Shown: positions 46,067-55,622, numbered from the stretch's first letter. The stretch: 64,000 bases of DNA from Ruegeria sp. AD91A (GCF_003443535.1 NZ_CP031946.1:682001-746000), one strand, 5' to 3'. Translations and numbers: made by a program. The notes: generated by a model not told the origin, from the letters alone.

Positions 46067-47467
46067 ATGGACCTGACCCGGATATCGGCTTCAAACCTTT
46101 TGAAACAGTTGGCCAGCCGGCAGGTTTCAGCCTCGGACGTGATGCAGGCCACACTTGATCGTATCGCCAAGGTCAACAGAGAAGTGAACGCCATCGTCGC
46201 ACTGCGGGATGAAGGTGATTTGATGGCCGAGGCGCAGGCCTGCGACAATAGCCCTGTCACCGGTCCACTGCACGGTCTGCCGATTGCGGTTAAGGATCTT
46301 GTGAATGTAGCTGGTGTCGTCTCGTCTCAGGGTTCACCGATGTTCAAGGGCTTCGTGCCGGACACTGACGATCTGATTGCCACCCGGATGCGGGCCGCAG
46401 GTGCTATCCTGATCGGCAAGACCAATACGCCGGAATTTGGGCTGGGCTCACACACCTTCAACCCGGTCTATGGCGCAACGCGCAATCCGTATGACGCCGA
46501 TTTCACCTGCGGTGGTTCGTCCGGCGGGGCGGCGGTTGCACTGGCGACCGGCATGGTCGCATTGGCCGATGGCTCGGACATGATGGGCAGCTTGCGCAAC
46601 CCGGCGGGCTGGAACAATGTTTACGGCTTTCGTCCAAGCTGGGGCAGGGTGCCTTCCGATCCCGTGGGCGACAGTTTTTTGCATCAGTTGTCGACACTGG
46701 GCCCAATGGCGCGCTGCCCCGAAGATCTAGGTGTTCTGCTCGACGTTATCTCGGGTCCGGACCCGCGCTTGCCGTTGGCCGCTAAAAGTGCCCCGGTATC
46801 CCCGGTGACCGCCGCAGACTTGCAAGGGCTGCGGATCGGGTGGCTTGGCGACTGGGGAGGCGCTTTTCCGACCGAGCCCGGTATTCTCGACATCTGCAAA
46901 GACGCGATGGACGTTTTCGAAATTCTTGGAGCGCGGGTCGAGGACATCGCCCCGCCTTTCGATGCTGAAAAACTATGGACCAGCTGGATCACCTTGCGGT
47001 CGTTCAGCGTAGCCGCAGGGCTCGAACCTTTGGCTTCGCAAAAAGAGCATTTGAAAGACACGGCACAATGGGAGCTGGATCGAGGTTTGGCGATGAGTGC
47101 GATGGACGTGCACCACGCCAGTGTCATCCGCTCGGAATGGTTCCGTTGCGCGGTGAAACTGTTCCAACAGTTTGACGCATTGGTTCTGCCTTCTGCTCAG
47201 GTCTGGCCGTTTTCGGTTGATTTGCCTTACCCGACAGAGATCGCTGGCCGGGCCATGGATACCTATCACCGATGGATGCATGTCACGGTACCGGTCAGCC
47301 TGATCGGCCTGCCTTGTCTGGCTGCGCCTGCGGGATTTGGTGCACAGGGGCTTCCCATGGGGTTTCAACTGTTCGGACCCAGAGGCTCGGACCAGAAACT
47401 ACTGTCGGTCGGAGCGTCATATCACGCCGAAACCAACTGGCCAAACAAGAGGCCGGCGATGCCATAA
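46067..47467 (+). CDS. Amidase-signature family enzyme
   Basis: A 466-residue amidase-signature hydrolase. The catalytic Lys is in [11 protein letters not shown] (about residue 78), and the Ser-rich segments are [17 protein letters not shown] (near 150) and [13 protein letters not shown], where the canonical GSDTGGSIR is altered to DMMGSLR but the serines are conserved. The C-terminus has the usual [18 protein letters not shown]. It differs from GatA, which is longer and in the gat cluster, so it is more likely a general amidase; substrate unknown. It has no signal peptide. Confidence 0.9.
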   Translation: MDLTRISASNLLKQLASRQVSASDVMQATLDRIAKVNREVNAIVALRDEGDLMAEAQACDNSPVTGPLHGLPIAVKDLVNVAGVVSSQGSPMFKGFVPDTDDLIATRMRAAGAILIGKTNTPEFGLGSHTFNPVYGATRNPYDADFTCGGSSGGAAVALATGMVALADGSDMMGSLRNPAGWNNVYGFRPSWGRVPSDPVGDSFLHQLSTLGPMARCPEDLGVLLDVISGPDPRLPLAAKSAPVSPVTAADLQGLRIGWLGDWGGAFPTEPGILDICKDAMDVFEILGARVEDIAPPFDAEKLWTSWITLRSFSVAAGLEPLASQKEHLKDTAQWELDRGLAMSAMDVHHASVIRSEWFRCAVKLFQQFDALVLPSAQVWPFSVDLPYPTEIAGRAMDTYHRWMHVTVPVSLIGLPCLAAPAGFGAQGLPMGFQLFGPRGSDQKLLSVGASYHAETNWPNKRPAMP

Positions 47468-47493
47468 CGCCGGTCGGGGAGGAGGAAGACAAC

Positions 47494-48279
47494 ATGGACA
47501 AACCCTTTGGTGTTCCGGATATGCGACCGGTCGATACCGCCATGCTGCGCACTGCTTTGAAGCGTGCCTGGGCCGACTTTCGCCGCGCACCGCTAATCGG
47601 CCTGATCTTTGCCGGAGTTTACGTGCTGGCTGGCTGGGCGATGGCATGGGTAACCGTCCAGACCGGAACAACCTTCTGGCTGGTGCTGGCGGCCATCGGG
47701 TTTCCGCTGATCGGCCCGTTTGCCGCTGTTGGTCTGTACGAGGTATCGCACAGGTTGGAACAAGGCGAGCCACTCGATTTTGGCGCGATCTTCGGGGTCG
47801 TGCTGCAGCAAAGCCGCAGACAGTTGCCCTCGATCTGCGCGATCATAGTCGTCGTGTTTCTGTTCTGGTTTTTTCTGGGGCATATGATCTTTGCCCTGTT
47901 CATGGGTTTGGCGACGATGACCAATGTGTCGACGTCGCTCGAAGTGTTTCTGACGCTGAATGGCCTGACAATGCTGGCAGTGGGCACGGCGGTCGGGGCG
48001 GTTTTTGCGACCGTTCTGTATATGATCACGGTTCTGTCGATTCCGTTGCTGCTGGATCGTGAACTGGACTTTGTAACGGCAATGATTACCAGCTTCTCCT
48101 ACGTGTCAGAGAACTTCCCTGTGATGCTGGCCTGGGGCGCGTTCATTGCGGTGCTGACATTTCTGGCGATGGTGCCCTGGTTTCTTGGGTTGCTGGTGGT
48201 CCTACCGCTGCTGGGGCATGCCAGCTGGCATCTGTACCGGCAGATCACGCAGAACGATGAAGGGGAAACACCAACCTGA
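47494..48279 (+). CDS. DUF2189-type multispanning membrane protein
   Basis: A 261-residue integral membrane protein with about six hydrophobic helices ([77 protein letters not shown] and two more) and family segments [26 protein letters not shown] and [10 protein letters not shown]. This matches DUF2189, whose function is unknown. The ATG at 47494 follows GGAGGAGG and fixes the start. It lies 26 bases after the amidase, probably in the same transcript, and is convergent with the XRE regulator. Confidence 0.87.
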   Translation: MDKPFGVPDMRPVDTAMLRTALKRAWADFRRAPLIGLIFAGVYVLAGWAMAWVTVQTGTTFWLVLAAIGFPLIGPFAAVGLYEVSHRLEQGEPLDFGAIFGVVLQQSRRQLPSICAIIVVVFLFWFFLGHMIFALFMGLATMTNVSTSLEVFLTLNGLTMLAVGTAVGAVFATVLYMITVLSIPLLLDRELDFVTAMITSFSYVSENFPVMLAWGAFIAVLTFLAMVPWFLGLLVVLPLLGHASWHLYRQITQNDEGETPT

Positions 48280-48287
48280 GACGTTGG

Positions 48288-49007
48288 TTACGGATGCTGA
48301 GCCACATTGTTGGTCGACAATCGCGCAGCAGCAAAAATGGCCGTCGAGTCATGCCCAAGATATTTCAGCACAACGGGTTCCGGTATTGTTGCGTTTGTTG
48401 GACTGATGACCGACCCACGCCACTGAACTGCCGTTCCCGTAGGGTCGGGAGAAATCAGATAGACCCGGCTATTCTGACCTTCCCGCTGGGAAGTCAGCAT
48501 ATAGACAGTGTCACCGCTTGAGGCCGCTATCCCTTGGATTTCCCGTGCTTTTGGTGTTGCGTCGGGCATCGCGGCGCGAGACACGTACCCACGGATCAAC
48601 GTGCATTGGGCCAGCGGGCGGGCGTGCAACAGGGTCATCCGGCGTTCAGCCGAGAGGCTTTCGATCACCGCGTAGAACCCGGGTAAAAACGGGGACTTCT
48701 CGATTGCATCCGCACCAGAACCCAGAAACTCGGTCAGGGCCGGAGTTGCGGGGTGTTCCTCGATCTTTTCGATCTCATCCAATGGTTTCAGAAGAATGCG
48801 GGCGTCCACGTCGAAGAACCGGCATATGCGGTCCAGCACATCCGGTCTGGGTACGCTTTCACCCGAAAGGTATCTATTGAATTGGGTGCGGTTCACGCCA
48901 AGTTTGCGGCACAGTGCCGAAACAGATCGGTATCGCCGTGCCAATTGCCGAAGATTCGCACCGAACATTGCGCGAAGCTCAGCAGGACTGCGAATGTCGT
49001 CGGTCAT
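48288..49007 (-). CDS. XRE-family helix-turn-helix regulator with C-terminal sensor-like domain
   Basis: A 239-residue regulator. The helix-turn-helix lies at about 19-72 (RSVSALCRKLGVNRTQFNRYLSG followed by RPDVLDRICRFFDVDARIL), in the XRE/lambda-repressor style. The remainder (about 100-239) is a domain I do not recognise, possibly ligand-sensing (PFLPGFYAVIESLSAERRM, VYMLTSQREGQNSRVYLI). The start is ATG 49007; an upstream ATG at 49106 is in frame but adds 33 unlikely residues. It is convergent with the DUF2189 gene and 313 bases from the ilv operon; its targets are unknown. Confidence 0.8.
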   Translation of the reverse strand: MTDDIRSPAELRAMFGANLRQLARRYRSVSALCRKLGVNRTQFNRYLSGESVPRPDVLDRICRFFDVDARILLKPLDEIEKIEEHPATPALTEFLGSGADAIEKSPFLPGFYAVIESLSAERRMTLLHARPLAQCTLIRGYVSRAAMPDATPKAREIQGIAASSGDTVYMLTSQREGQNSRVYLISPDPTGTAVQWRGSVISPTNATIPEPVVLKYLGHDSTAIFAAARLSTNNVAQHP

Positions 49008-49278
49008 GGGTGCCCACGTCTTGCTCAGTTTTCGGAAGAAACCATCATCGCACAGAAGCCAAAGCCCGGTGCGCATCGAAAAATCGTACAGAATGACCCC
49101 AAGCAACGTATCCCCACGTCGCGTTGCGGCAACAAGGCTAACGGCCCTATGCGTAAAGGCAATAGGCTTTATCTGGAAATGCCTGATCTTTATCTGAAAA
49201 AGCTGGCCTTATGGCAATTTTGGCGCATAGAGTGCGTTTGGGTTGAGTCCCTAGAGCTGCTTCAGCCTAAAAAGTGTT
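49008..49278. other. Intergenic region upstream of the XRE regulator
   Basis: About 270 bases with no credible gene. It should hold the promoter of the XRE regulator; no operator was recognised. The ilvN terminator begins at 49279. Confidence 0.5.
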
Positions 49279-49312
49279 CCCGCCTTGGATGCCACAATGA
49301 CCCCAAGGCGGG
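49279..49312 (-). terminator. Terminator downstream of ilvN
   Basis: A perfect 10-bp stem (CCCGCCTTGG / CCAAGGCGGG) with a 14-base loop, 9 bases after the ilvN stop; on the minus strand it is followed by ACACTTTTTAGG. Confidence 0.75.
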
Positions 49313-49320
49313 ATGGGTCT

Positions 49321-49881
49321 TTAGTCGCCACGCAACAGGGCAGCAACGCCGGTGCGGGCGATTTCCATCAACCCCAGCGGGCGCATCAGATCGGCAAATG
49401 CGTCGATCTTGTCCGGCGCGCCGGTGATCTCGAAAATGAAAGAATTCAGAGTACTGTCGACTACATTGGCGCGGAAGATATCGGCCAGTCGCAGTGCTTC
49501 GACCCGCTTGTCACCTTCGCCGACGACCTTGATGATCGCCAATTCACGTTCGACTGATGCGCCCTCGACCGTCAGATCATGCACGTCACGCACCGAAACA
49601 ATCCTGCCAAGCTGCGCCTTGATCTGTTCGATGACCTGCGGGGTGCCGGTGGTGACGATGGTGATGCGACTCAGGTGGCCGGTGTGATCAACCTCGGCCA
49701 CCGTCAGGCTTTCAATGTTGTACCCACGTCCCGAGAACAGGCCGATGACACGGGCCAGCACACCCGGTTCGTTTTCTACCAGAACCGCGATGGTATGGCG
49801 TTCCTGAACGTCCGAGAAGGTGGGCCTTAGGTTATAGGCAGAATGGCGGGTAGAGCCTTTTTTGATATGTAGGGCAGACAT
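49321..49881 (-). CDS. ilvN: Acetolactate synthase, small regulatory subunit
   Basis: A 186-residue regulatory subunit of acetohydroxyacid synthase. The N-terminal ACT domain (about 28-100) has HTIAVLVENEPGVLARVIGLFSGRGYNIESL with the valine-binding region, and a second ACT-like part follows (ERELAIIKV). It activates the large subunit and confers feedback inhibition by valine. It is the second gene after ilvI, 69 bases downstream, with a small GGGCGC/GCGCCC hairpin (49912-49929) in the gap. Some annotators call this gene ilvH. Confidence 0.95.
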   Translation of the reverse strand: MSALHIKKGSTRHSAYNLRPTFSDVQERHTIAVLVENEPGVLARVIGLFSGRGYNIESLTVAEVDHTGHLSRITIVTTGTPQVIEQIKAQLGRIVSVRDVHDLTVEGASVERELAIIKVVGEGDKRVEALRLADIFRANVVDSTLNSFIFEITGAPDKIDAFADLMRPLGLMEIARTGVAALLRGD

Positions 49882-49950
49882 TTATGTCCCTTTCATCATC
49901 CATGAGATGTCGGGCGCAACGCGGCGCCCAACCAAATCCGTCGAATTTTG

Positions 49951-51702
49951 TTAAACCAGCACCGAACCTTTGGAGTCGATCACGCCCTGCGTCTCGGCCT
50001 CGCCCAACAGCATCTCGTTGTGCGCCTTGCCCGACGGGATCATGGGGAAGCAGTTCTCGTGCTTTTCGACCAGACAATCAAAGATCACCGGACCGTCGTA
50101 ATTGATCATCTCCATGATCGCATCGTCCAGATCGGCGGGATCCTTGCAGATGATCCCCTTGGCCCCGAAGGCCTCGGCCAGTTTCACGAAATCGGGCAGG
50201 GCCTCGGACCATGAATGTGAATACCGCTCGCCATGCAGCAGCTCCTGCCACTGACGGACCATGCCGAGGCGTTCGTTGTTCAGGATGAACTGTTTCACCG
50301 GCAGGCGGTACTGAACGGCGGTGCCCATTTCCTGCATGTTCATCAACCATGATGCTTCACCGGCGACGTTGATCACCAGCGCGTCCGGGTGTGCCATCTG
50401 AACGCCGATCGAGGCGGGGAAGCCGTAGCCCATGGTGCCCAGACCACCGGATGTCATCCAGCGGTTGGGGTCTTCGAACCCGAGATACTGTGCCGCCCAC
50501 ATCTGATGCTGACCCACCTCGGTGGTGATGTAGCGATCATGCTTTTTCGTCAGTTCTTCAAGACGTTCCAGTGCGTATTGCGGCTTGATCGACTTCTCGC
50601 TGTTGGTGAACGCCAGGCAGTTGATCTTGCGCCATTCCGCAATCTGGTTTTGCCACTGCTTGACATTCGCAGCGTCCGTCTTGCGCCCGCGCGACTTCCA
50701 GATCTTCAGAATATCCTCGAGCACATGCGCCACATCGCCGACGATCGGGATGTCCACGCGAATGACCTTGTTGATCGAGGACGGATCAATGTCGATATGT
50801 GCTTTCTTCGAGTTCGGCGAGAACGCATCGATACGCCCGGTGATCCGGTCATCGAACCGCGCACCGATGTTGATCATCAGATCGCAATCATGCATCGCCA
50901 TATTGGCCTCGTAGAGACCATGCATCCCCAGCATCCCCAGCCAGTTTTCGCCTGAAGCAGGGTAGGCGCCAAGGCCCATCAGGGTTGACGTGATCGGAAA
51001 GCCTGTTGCGTCCACCAGTTCACGCAGCAACTGGCTGGCCGCGGGACCGGAATTGATAACGCCGCCACCGGTATAGAAAACAGGTTTCTTGGCGGTTTCT
51101 ATTGCCGCAACCAGTTCTGTGATCTCTTCCAGATCACCTTTCATCGTCGGTTGGTAATGCGAGGTTGAAGGTTTCGGGCTGGCATACTCACCAGAAGCGA
51201 ACTGCACGTCTTTCGGGATATCGATCAGCACCGGACCAGGACGTCCCGAGGTGGCCACGTGGAAAGCTTCGTGCAGGGTTTCAGCAAGAGAGTCCGTATC
51301 CTTCACCAGCCAGTTATGCTTGGTGCAGGGGCGGGTGATGCCAACGGTGTCGGCCTCCTGAAACGCATCCGATCCGATCATGAAGGTCGGGACCTGTCCG
51401 GTCAGAACCACAATCGGGATCGAATCCAGCAACGCATCGGTCAGGCCGGTGACTGCATTGGTGGCACCGGGGCCGGACGTTACAAGCGCGACGCCCGGTT
51501 TTCCGGTCGATCGGGCATAGCCTTCGGCGGCGTGGATCGCACCTTGTTCGTGACGCACCAGTATGTGGCGAATGTCGTTTTGCAGAAAGATCTCATCATA
51601 AATGGGTAGCACGGCGCCACCGGGGTATCCGAATACCGTGTCCACGCCCTGATCCTTGAGGGCCTGAACCACCATCTTTGCGCCGGTCATCTCACGTGTC
51701 AT
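49951..51702 (-). CDS. ilvI: Acetolactate synthase, large catalytic subunit
   Basis: A 583-residue thiamine-dependent acetohydroxyacid synthase, the first common step of valine, leucine and isoleucine synthesis. It starts MTREMTGAKMVVQALKDQGV at 51702, preceded by GGAGCAAAGCAG; a longer reading frame begins inside the attenuator. Recognisable are VFGYPGGAVLPIYDEIF, VRHEQGAIHAAEGYARSTG with the catalytic Glu, and the C-terminal TPP segment VINVAGEASWLMN through NNERLGMVRQWQ, where the usual GD of the TPP motif reads GE. Expression is controlled by the upstream leader-peptide attenuator. ilvB is an alternative name. Confidence 0.96.
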   Translation of the reverse strand: MTREMTGAKMVVQALKDQGVDTVFGYPGGAVLPIYDEIFLQNDIRHILVRHEQGAIHAAEGYARSTGKPGVALVTSGPGATNAVTGLTDALLDSIPIVVLTGQVPTFMIGSDAFQEADTVGITRPCTKHNWLVKDTDSLAETLHEAFHVATSGRPGPVLIDIPKDVQFASGEYASPKPSTSHYQPTMKGDLEEITELVAAIETAKKPVFYTGGGVINSGPAASQLLRELVDATGFPITSTLMGLGAYPASGENWLGMLGMHGLYEANMAMHDCDLMINIGARFDDRITGRIDAFSPNSKKAHIDIDPSSINKVIRVDIPIVGDVAHVLEDILKIWKSRGRKTDAANVKQWQNQIAEWRKINCLAFTNSEKSIKPQYALERLEELTKKHDRYITTEVGQHQMWAAQYLGFEDPNRWMTSGGLGTMGYGFPASIGVQMAHPDALVINVAGEASWLMNMQEMGTAVQYRLPVKQFILNNERLGMVRQWQELLHGERYSHSWSEALPDFVKLAEAFGAKGIICKDPADLDDAIMEMINYDGPVIFDCLVEKHENCFPMIPSGKAHNEMLLGEAETQGVIDSKGSVLV

Positions 51703-51741
51703 CTGCTTTGCTCCGTTCGCGACATGTGTCTTGCGTTCGAC

Positions 51742-51770
51742 AAAAAAAAGCCCCCGAGATTTTCGGAGGC
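51742..51770 (-). terminator. ilv attenuator terminator
   Basis: On the minus strand an 8-bp stem (GCCTCCGA / TCGGGGGC, one G-T pair) with a 5-base loop is followed by eight T residues. It lies between the leader peptide and ilvI, so it is a conditional terminator rather than an operon end. Confidence 0.88.
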
Positions 51771-51811
51771 GCATGGGTTCGATTATGGTTTACCGTTACC
51801 GGCCCATGCGC
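51769..51811 (-). promoter_or_regulatory. ilv antiterminator hairpin
   Basis: A perfect 9-base inverted repeat (GCGCATGGG at 51769-51777, CCCATGCGC at 51803-51811). One arm covers leader codons 12-14 (Arg-Met-Gly) and the other reaches two bases into the terminator stem, so this pairing competes with the terminator when a ribosome is stalled upstream. Confidence 0.75.
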
Positions 51812-51843
51812 GTGGTTCCTACGATTACGACTAGCGTTCTCAT
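51796..51843 (-). CDS. ilv operon leader peptide
   Basis: A 15-codon open frame, MRTLVVIVGTTRMGR, with AAGGAG about 11 bases upstream of the ATG. The run Leu-Val-Val-Ile-Val makes translation sensitive to charging of the branched-chain tRNAs. Stalling there would leave the Arg-Met-Gly codons free to form the antiterminator; full translation to the TAA would cover them and let the terminator form. This is the standard attenuation arrangement for acetolactate synthase operons, read directly from the sequence; function is inferred. Confidence 0.88.
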   Translation of the reverse strand: MRTLVVIVGTTRMGR

Positions 51844-52124
51844 CGCCAGAGGCTCCTTTTTGCTTGGAGGGGACATTATGTTCGGGGGGAAGGGGCGTCA
51901 ACAGGCAATTGCACCAATTTTCTATCTCAGAGGCGGTATTTTGCGACATTTTATTGCGCAGATTGCCGCATGTCGGGAATTTCCGGGAATTGAGCCTGCG
52001 GTTTCACGGTTTCAAGCGCGGATGTGACGGTCTGAAAGCGTCAGGCCGATGTCCGAAACTGGCATGATCGACGCGTTTTTCTGCGCCACGCTGACCGTGC
52101 AGGGGTAGAAATCGGAGGCGAAAA

Positions 52125-52970
52125 ATGTTGCAGAACCTGGTTGATCTCGGACGCTATCCGATCGATCGTCCGGATTCTCCGGCTTATGATCGACTGATCG
52201 AAGATCTGAGACGCGAATTGGAACAGGATGGATGTGCTGTTCTGCCGGGTTTCGTGCACGAGACAGGGGTCGAGCTTCTGGTGCAAGAAGCCGATGAGGT
52301 CGCGCCCAAGGCGCACCGGTCTTTCAATAGAACAAACGCCTATTTCACGAAGGACGATCCTAGGCTTGGCATCGCTCACCCGATCCGCCGGTTCTATGAT
52401 CGTTCGAACGCCTTTGTTCCGGCGGACAATCTTTCAAAATCCGGACCGCTGCGTCGTATTTACGAGTTCGACGGTTTTCTTCCCTTTGTCCGGGATGCCC
52501 TGAATGAACCCGAGGACCGCTTCTTTCGCTATGATGATCCGTTGGCGGACGTGATCATCAATGTCGTGGAAGAAGGGCAGGGCTTTCCCTGGCATTTTGA
52601 TACCAACAACTACACTGTGACGCTGGCCATCCAGAACGGAGAGGTGGGCGGTGCGTTTGAATACGCGCCCAACCTGCGCTCGGCAGAGGATGAAAACTTT
52701 GAACTCGTGGCCTCGGTTCTTGATGGGAACATGGCACGTGTTCGTCGGCTGGAGTTACAGCCGGGGGATTTGCAGATTTTCAAGGGAAGGTATTCGCTGC
52801 ACCGGGTCGCTCCTGTCAGAGGCAAGCGCCGCCGTTATGTCGGCATCTTTTCCTTTGTCGAGGCTGAAGGCATGTGCGGTGGCGTCGAGCGGACTCAGCA
52901 GTTGTATGGCCGCGTTTTGCCGCATCATTACAAGCGTGCGGGGCTGCGAAAAGATCAATTGCTGGATTGA
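52125..52970 (+). CDS. 2-oxoglutarate/Fe(II)-dependent oxygenase
   Basis: A 281-residue protein with the 2OG-Fe(II) oxygenase facial triad: His157-x-Asp159 in FPWHFDTNNYTVTLAIQ and His226 in YSLHRVAPVRG, with Arg232 or the nearby Arg run as the 2OG carboxylate anchor. A double-stranded beta-helix around these residues is expected. It resembles ArpA-like and amino-acid hydroxylase-type proteins, but I cannot name a substrate. GGAGG precedes the ATG. It is divergent from the ilv leader and 47 bases upstream of a VOC-fold protein on the same strand. Confidence 0.82.
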   Translation: MLQNLVDLGRYPIDRPDSPAYDRLIEDLRRELEQDGCAVLPGFVHETGVELLVQEADEVAPKAHRSFNRTNAYFTKDDPRLGIAHPIRRFYDRSNAFVPADNLSKSGPLRRIYEFDGFLPFVRDALNEPEDRFFRYDDPLADVIINVVEEGQGFPWHFDTNNYTVTLAIQNGEVGGAFEYAPNLRSAEDENFELVASVLDGNMARVRRLELQPGDLQIFKGRYSLHRVAPVRGKRRRYVGIFSFVEAEGMCGGVERTQQLYGRVLPHHYKRAGLRKDQLLD

Positions 52971-53017
52971 AAGTTCAGCCTTGGTAGAATGCATCTGTTT
53001 CTTGCCCGGAGAGTCAG

Positions 53018-53389
53018 ATGCCTCAGATTTTACAACTAACACCATTTGTGTTGTGCTCGTCCCTGCAGGACCAGATCGACTTTTATTGCAAACGCCTTGG
53101 GTTCACATGTGGGTTCACGCAAGACAATTATGCCTTTTTGAAACGTGGTCCTGTTGCGATCCGCCTTTTGGAGTGCCCACCCCGGGATGACGGCAAGCCA
53201 CTGGGCGATGATCAGTCATTCTACATTGATGTTGAAGACATCGACGGGTTGTATGACAGCATGCGTGAAGGGTTGGCTGACTTACCCGACGGTCGTGTAA
53301 GGCCACCCTTCAACCAGCCGTACAAGCAGCGTGAATTCCACGTTCTGGACGAAGACGGGACACTGGTTTTTTTTGGTGAGGGTATCTAA
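53018..53389 (+). CDS. VOC (glyoxalase/bleomycin-resistance) family protein
   Basis: A 123-residue single VOC domain with two beta-alpha-beta-beta-beta halves. Typical features are the N-terminal LTPFVLCSSLQDQIDFYCKRLGF and the C-terminal HVLDEDGTLVFFGEG, in which the final Glu-Gly matches the last strand. The metal-binding set of glyoxalase I is not clear. It is small and cytoplasmic. It may be coexpressed with the upstream oxygenase. It is convergent with the response regulator gene. Confidence 0.85.
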   Translation: MPQILQLTPFVLCSSLQDQIDFYCKRLGFTCGFTQDNYAFLKRGPVAIRLLECPPRDDGKPLGDDQSFYIDVEDIDGLYDSMREGLADLPDGRVRPPFNQPYKQREFHVLDEDGTLVFFGEGI

Positions 53390-53484
53390 CCCGGCGCGTA
53401 GTGCTCCCGCCCATCGTCAACACGCCTGCGGCGCGTATCCTCTGGTTGGGCCGGTCAGCGCTGCACGCTGCGGCCCCGCGAAAT

Positions 53485-54132
53485 TCAGAAACCGACGCCA
53501 GTACCTTGCAGTACGCCGTGTTCCAACGCGTAGCGTGTAAGCCCGGCGGTTGAGGAGATGCCGAGTTTTCGCTTGATATTCTTGCGGTGCGTTTCGACCG
53601 TTCGCACGGAAATATCCAGCGTTTGTGCAACTTCCTTGTTGGATTTGCCCTGCGCCAGTTCCAGCAGAATGGTCTGTTCACGTCCGGTCAGCGCTTCGCG
53701 AACGTTGTCGCCTTTGGGCTTCAGTGATCCGCTGGCGCCTGTGCACAGATACTGTTCACCCCGCATCACCGCATCAATGGCCTGCTTGATCTCTTCAGTG
53801 GGTACATCCTTGAGCACGTAACCTTTGGCACCGTGGCTGAGCGCGGTCGAGATATATTCCGGGCTGTCATGCATCGAAAGGATCAGGACACGCGTTGCCG
53901 GCAGCCGTTCCAGAATGATTTCCGTGGCGCTGAGACCGCCGAGGCCGGGCATGTTCAAATCCATCAGGATCACATCCGGGGCAAGATCAACAGCCTGATC
54001 CACTGCCGCCTGTCCGCTGCCGAGCGTACCGACCACTTCGATCTCGTCATAGCTTTCGAGGATGGACTGTATGCCCTCGGCCACCATGGGATGGTCGTCG
54101 ACGATAAGAACTCGGATGCTTTCGGCGCTCAT
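53485..54132 (-). CDS. NarL/LuxR-type response regulator
   Basis: A 215-residue response regulator. The receiver domain (about 5-120) has the DD pair in LIVDDHPMVAEG and the phosphorylated Asp in DVILMDLNMPGLGG; Thr/Ser and Lys positions follow in LILSMHD and GYVLKD. The C-terminal LuxR helix-turn-helix (about 148-210) has LTGREQTILLELAQGKSNKEVAQTLDISVRTVETHRKNIKRKLG. It overlaps the kinase gene by 4 bases (ATGA). The adjacent TRAP operon on the opposite strand is its likely target. Confidence 0.94.
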   Translation of the reverse strand: MSAESIRVLIVDDHPMVAEGIQSILESYDEIEVVGTLGSGQAAVDQAVDLAPDVILMDLNMPGLGGLSATEIILERLPATRVLILSMHDSPEYISTALSHGAKGYVLKDVPTEEIKQAIDAVMRGEQYLCTGASGSLKPKGDNVREALTGREQTILLELAQGKSNKEVAQTLDISVRTVETHRKNIKRKLGISSTAGLTRYALEHGVLQGTGVGF

Positions 54133-55562
54133 GTGCCGGCCTTTCGGTTCGGAGTTGCGTCTTCCTGCGGTGGCAGAAGGTGGCTCAGCGGCAGGCTGAC
54201 TTCAATGACAGTGCCGCCACGCGGTCCGCGTGATGACAGAATGCGCAGGGACCCGTCAAGCTGTTCGATGCGCTCTTGCATGTTGCGCAACCCGATCCCG
54301 GTGCTGGGGGTGCCCGGATCGGTCCGCAACCCCCGGCCATTGTCGGTGATCCGCATGGTCGCACCTTTCTTGTGCCCGCGCAGGTCTATCGTAACATGTG
54401 TGGCGCCCGAGTGGCGCTCGATATTGGTCAGCGCTTCCTGGGCAATACGATACAGTGCAATCTTGCTGTCCTGATCCAGCCGGTTGCGGAATACCACGGT
54501 CGAGAATTCGGTCTCGATCCCGGTTCGGTCCCGGAAATCGTCGGTCAGGGCTTTCAGCGCAGGCCCGAGGCCCAGATCGTCCAGCACGCCGGGGCGCAGG
54601 TCGCGACTGATGCGGCGGACCTCGGTGATGGCGGTGCCAAGATGGTCAATCCCTTTGTCCAGTGGATCGCGTGCGCCCGCGTCATCGCCACGGGACAGGC
54701 GCCGCCGCGCGTTGTCCAGCGCGTAACGAACACCGACCAGAATCTGGCTGATGCCATCATGCAATTCACGGGCAACCCGGCCTCGTTCTTCTTCCTGGGC
54801 ATCAAAGACTCGCTGGGTCAGTTCCTTCAACTTGGCGTCCGCAAGTCTCCGCTCGCGGATGTTCAGCAACATGCCAGATGCAAAGACAATGAGCACTGCC
54901 GCCACGACGATCGCGCCGATATACATGAAGGTGCGTTGAACGCGGGCCTCGACCTCGGCCCTTGCATTGGCCACCGTTGCGACGATGTCGTCGATAAAAA
55001 CCCCGGTGCCCACAACCCAGCGCCAGTCCTGAAGCCCGACGACATACGCGATCATCTGTGCCTCTTCCCCGGTCGAAGGCTTCTGCCACATGAAGCTGTG
55101 CCAACCTGCCCCCTGGCGGGCGAGACGGATGAACTCATCGACGATGGGGGTACCATCGCTGTCAGTCAGCCCTTCCCAGTTTCGGTTGATGAATTGCGTC
55201 TGGCGAGGGCTGACCAGATTGTTGCCGTCATAGTCGTAGACAAAGAAGAACCCATCCTGACCGTAGATCATTGCCGAAAGGATTTGGGACACGAGGTTTT
55301 TTGCGACCTCGTCATCTGGCTCGGCCCGGCCATAGATGTACGCGAACCCGTTGCGTGCCTGTGTCACGTAGTTGCGCAACTCTTCCTTCTTGGCTTCGAT
55401 CAGACTGCGTTCCAGCGCCTTGATCTCACGCTCGGCGGTCGCGCGCGCCTCGTATGCCACAAGCACAGCGATTGCCGCCACGGCCACCACCAGCGGGATT
55501 GCCGCCACCAGTGACAATTTCTGCGCATAGGTCAGCGAGACCAGATGTCGGAGTCTTTGCAT
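54129..55562 (-). CDS. Sensor histidine kinase with extracytoplasmic Cache domain
   Basis: A 477-residue kinase. Two membrane helices (about 19-37 and 210-232) flank a periplasmic single-Cache domain (about 38-205; YGQDGFFFVYDYDGNNLVSP is its signature). The HisKA_3 phosphoacceptor is in EEERGRVARELHDGISQ near residue 259, and the HATPase domain has NGRGL and GIGLRNMQER. The start at 55562 (MQRLRHLVSL) is preferred; the open frame upstream is not coding. With the regulator at 53485 it forms a two-component pair. A Cache sensor next to a TRAP operon suggests sensing of a small carboxylate. Confidence 0.93.
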   Translation of the reverse strand: MQRLRHLVSLTYAQKLSLVAAIPLVVAVAAIAVLVAYEARATAEREIKALERSLIEAKKEELRNYVTQARNGFAYIYGRAEPDDEVAKNLVSQILSAMIYGQDGFFFVYDYDGNNLVSPRQTQFINRNWEGLTDSDGTPIVDEFIRLARQGAGWHSFMWQKPSTGEEAQMIAYVVGLQDWRWVVGTGVFIDDIVATVANARAEVEARVQRTFMYIGAIVVAAVLIVFASGMLLNIRERRLADAKLKELTQRVFDAQEEERGRVARELHDGISQILVGVRYALDNARRRLSRGDDAGARDPLDKGIDHLGTAITEVRRISRDLRPGVLDDLGLGPALKALTDDFRDRTGIETEFSTVVFRNRLDQDSKIALYRIAQEALTNIERHSGATHVTIDLRGHKKGATMRITDNGRGLRTDPGTPSTGIGLRNMQERIEQLDGSLRILSSRGPRGGTVIEVSLPLSHLLPPQEDATPNRKAGT

Positions 55563-55622
55563 GGACGAATCGATACGCAAGCAGCGGCGAAAATGCAAAA
55601 AGATTGGGCTTTGCCTGGCAAA

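Noticed and set aside
54276..55514. 412-codon plus-strand frame opposite the histidine kinase
   Set aside because: Antisense shadow; the kinase motifs on the minus strand are complete.
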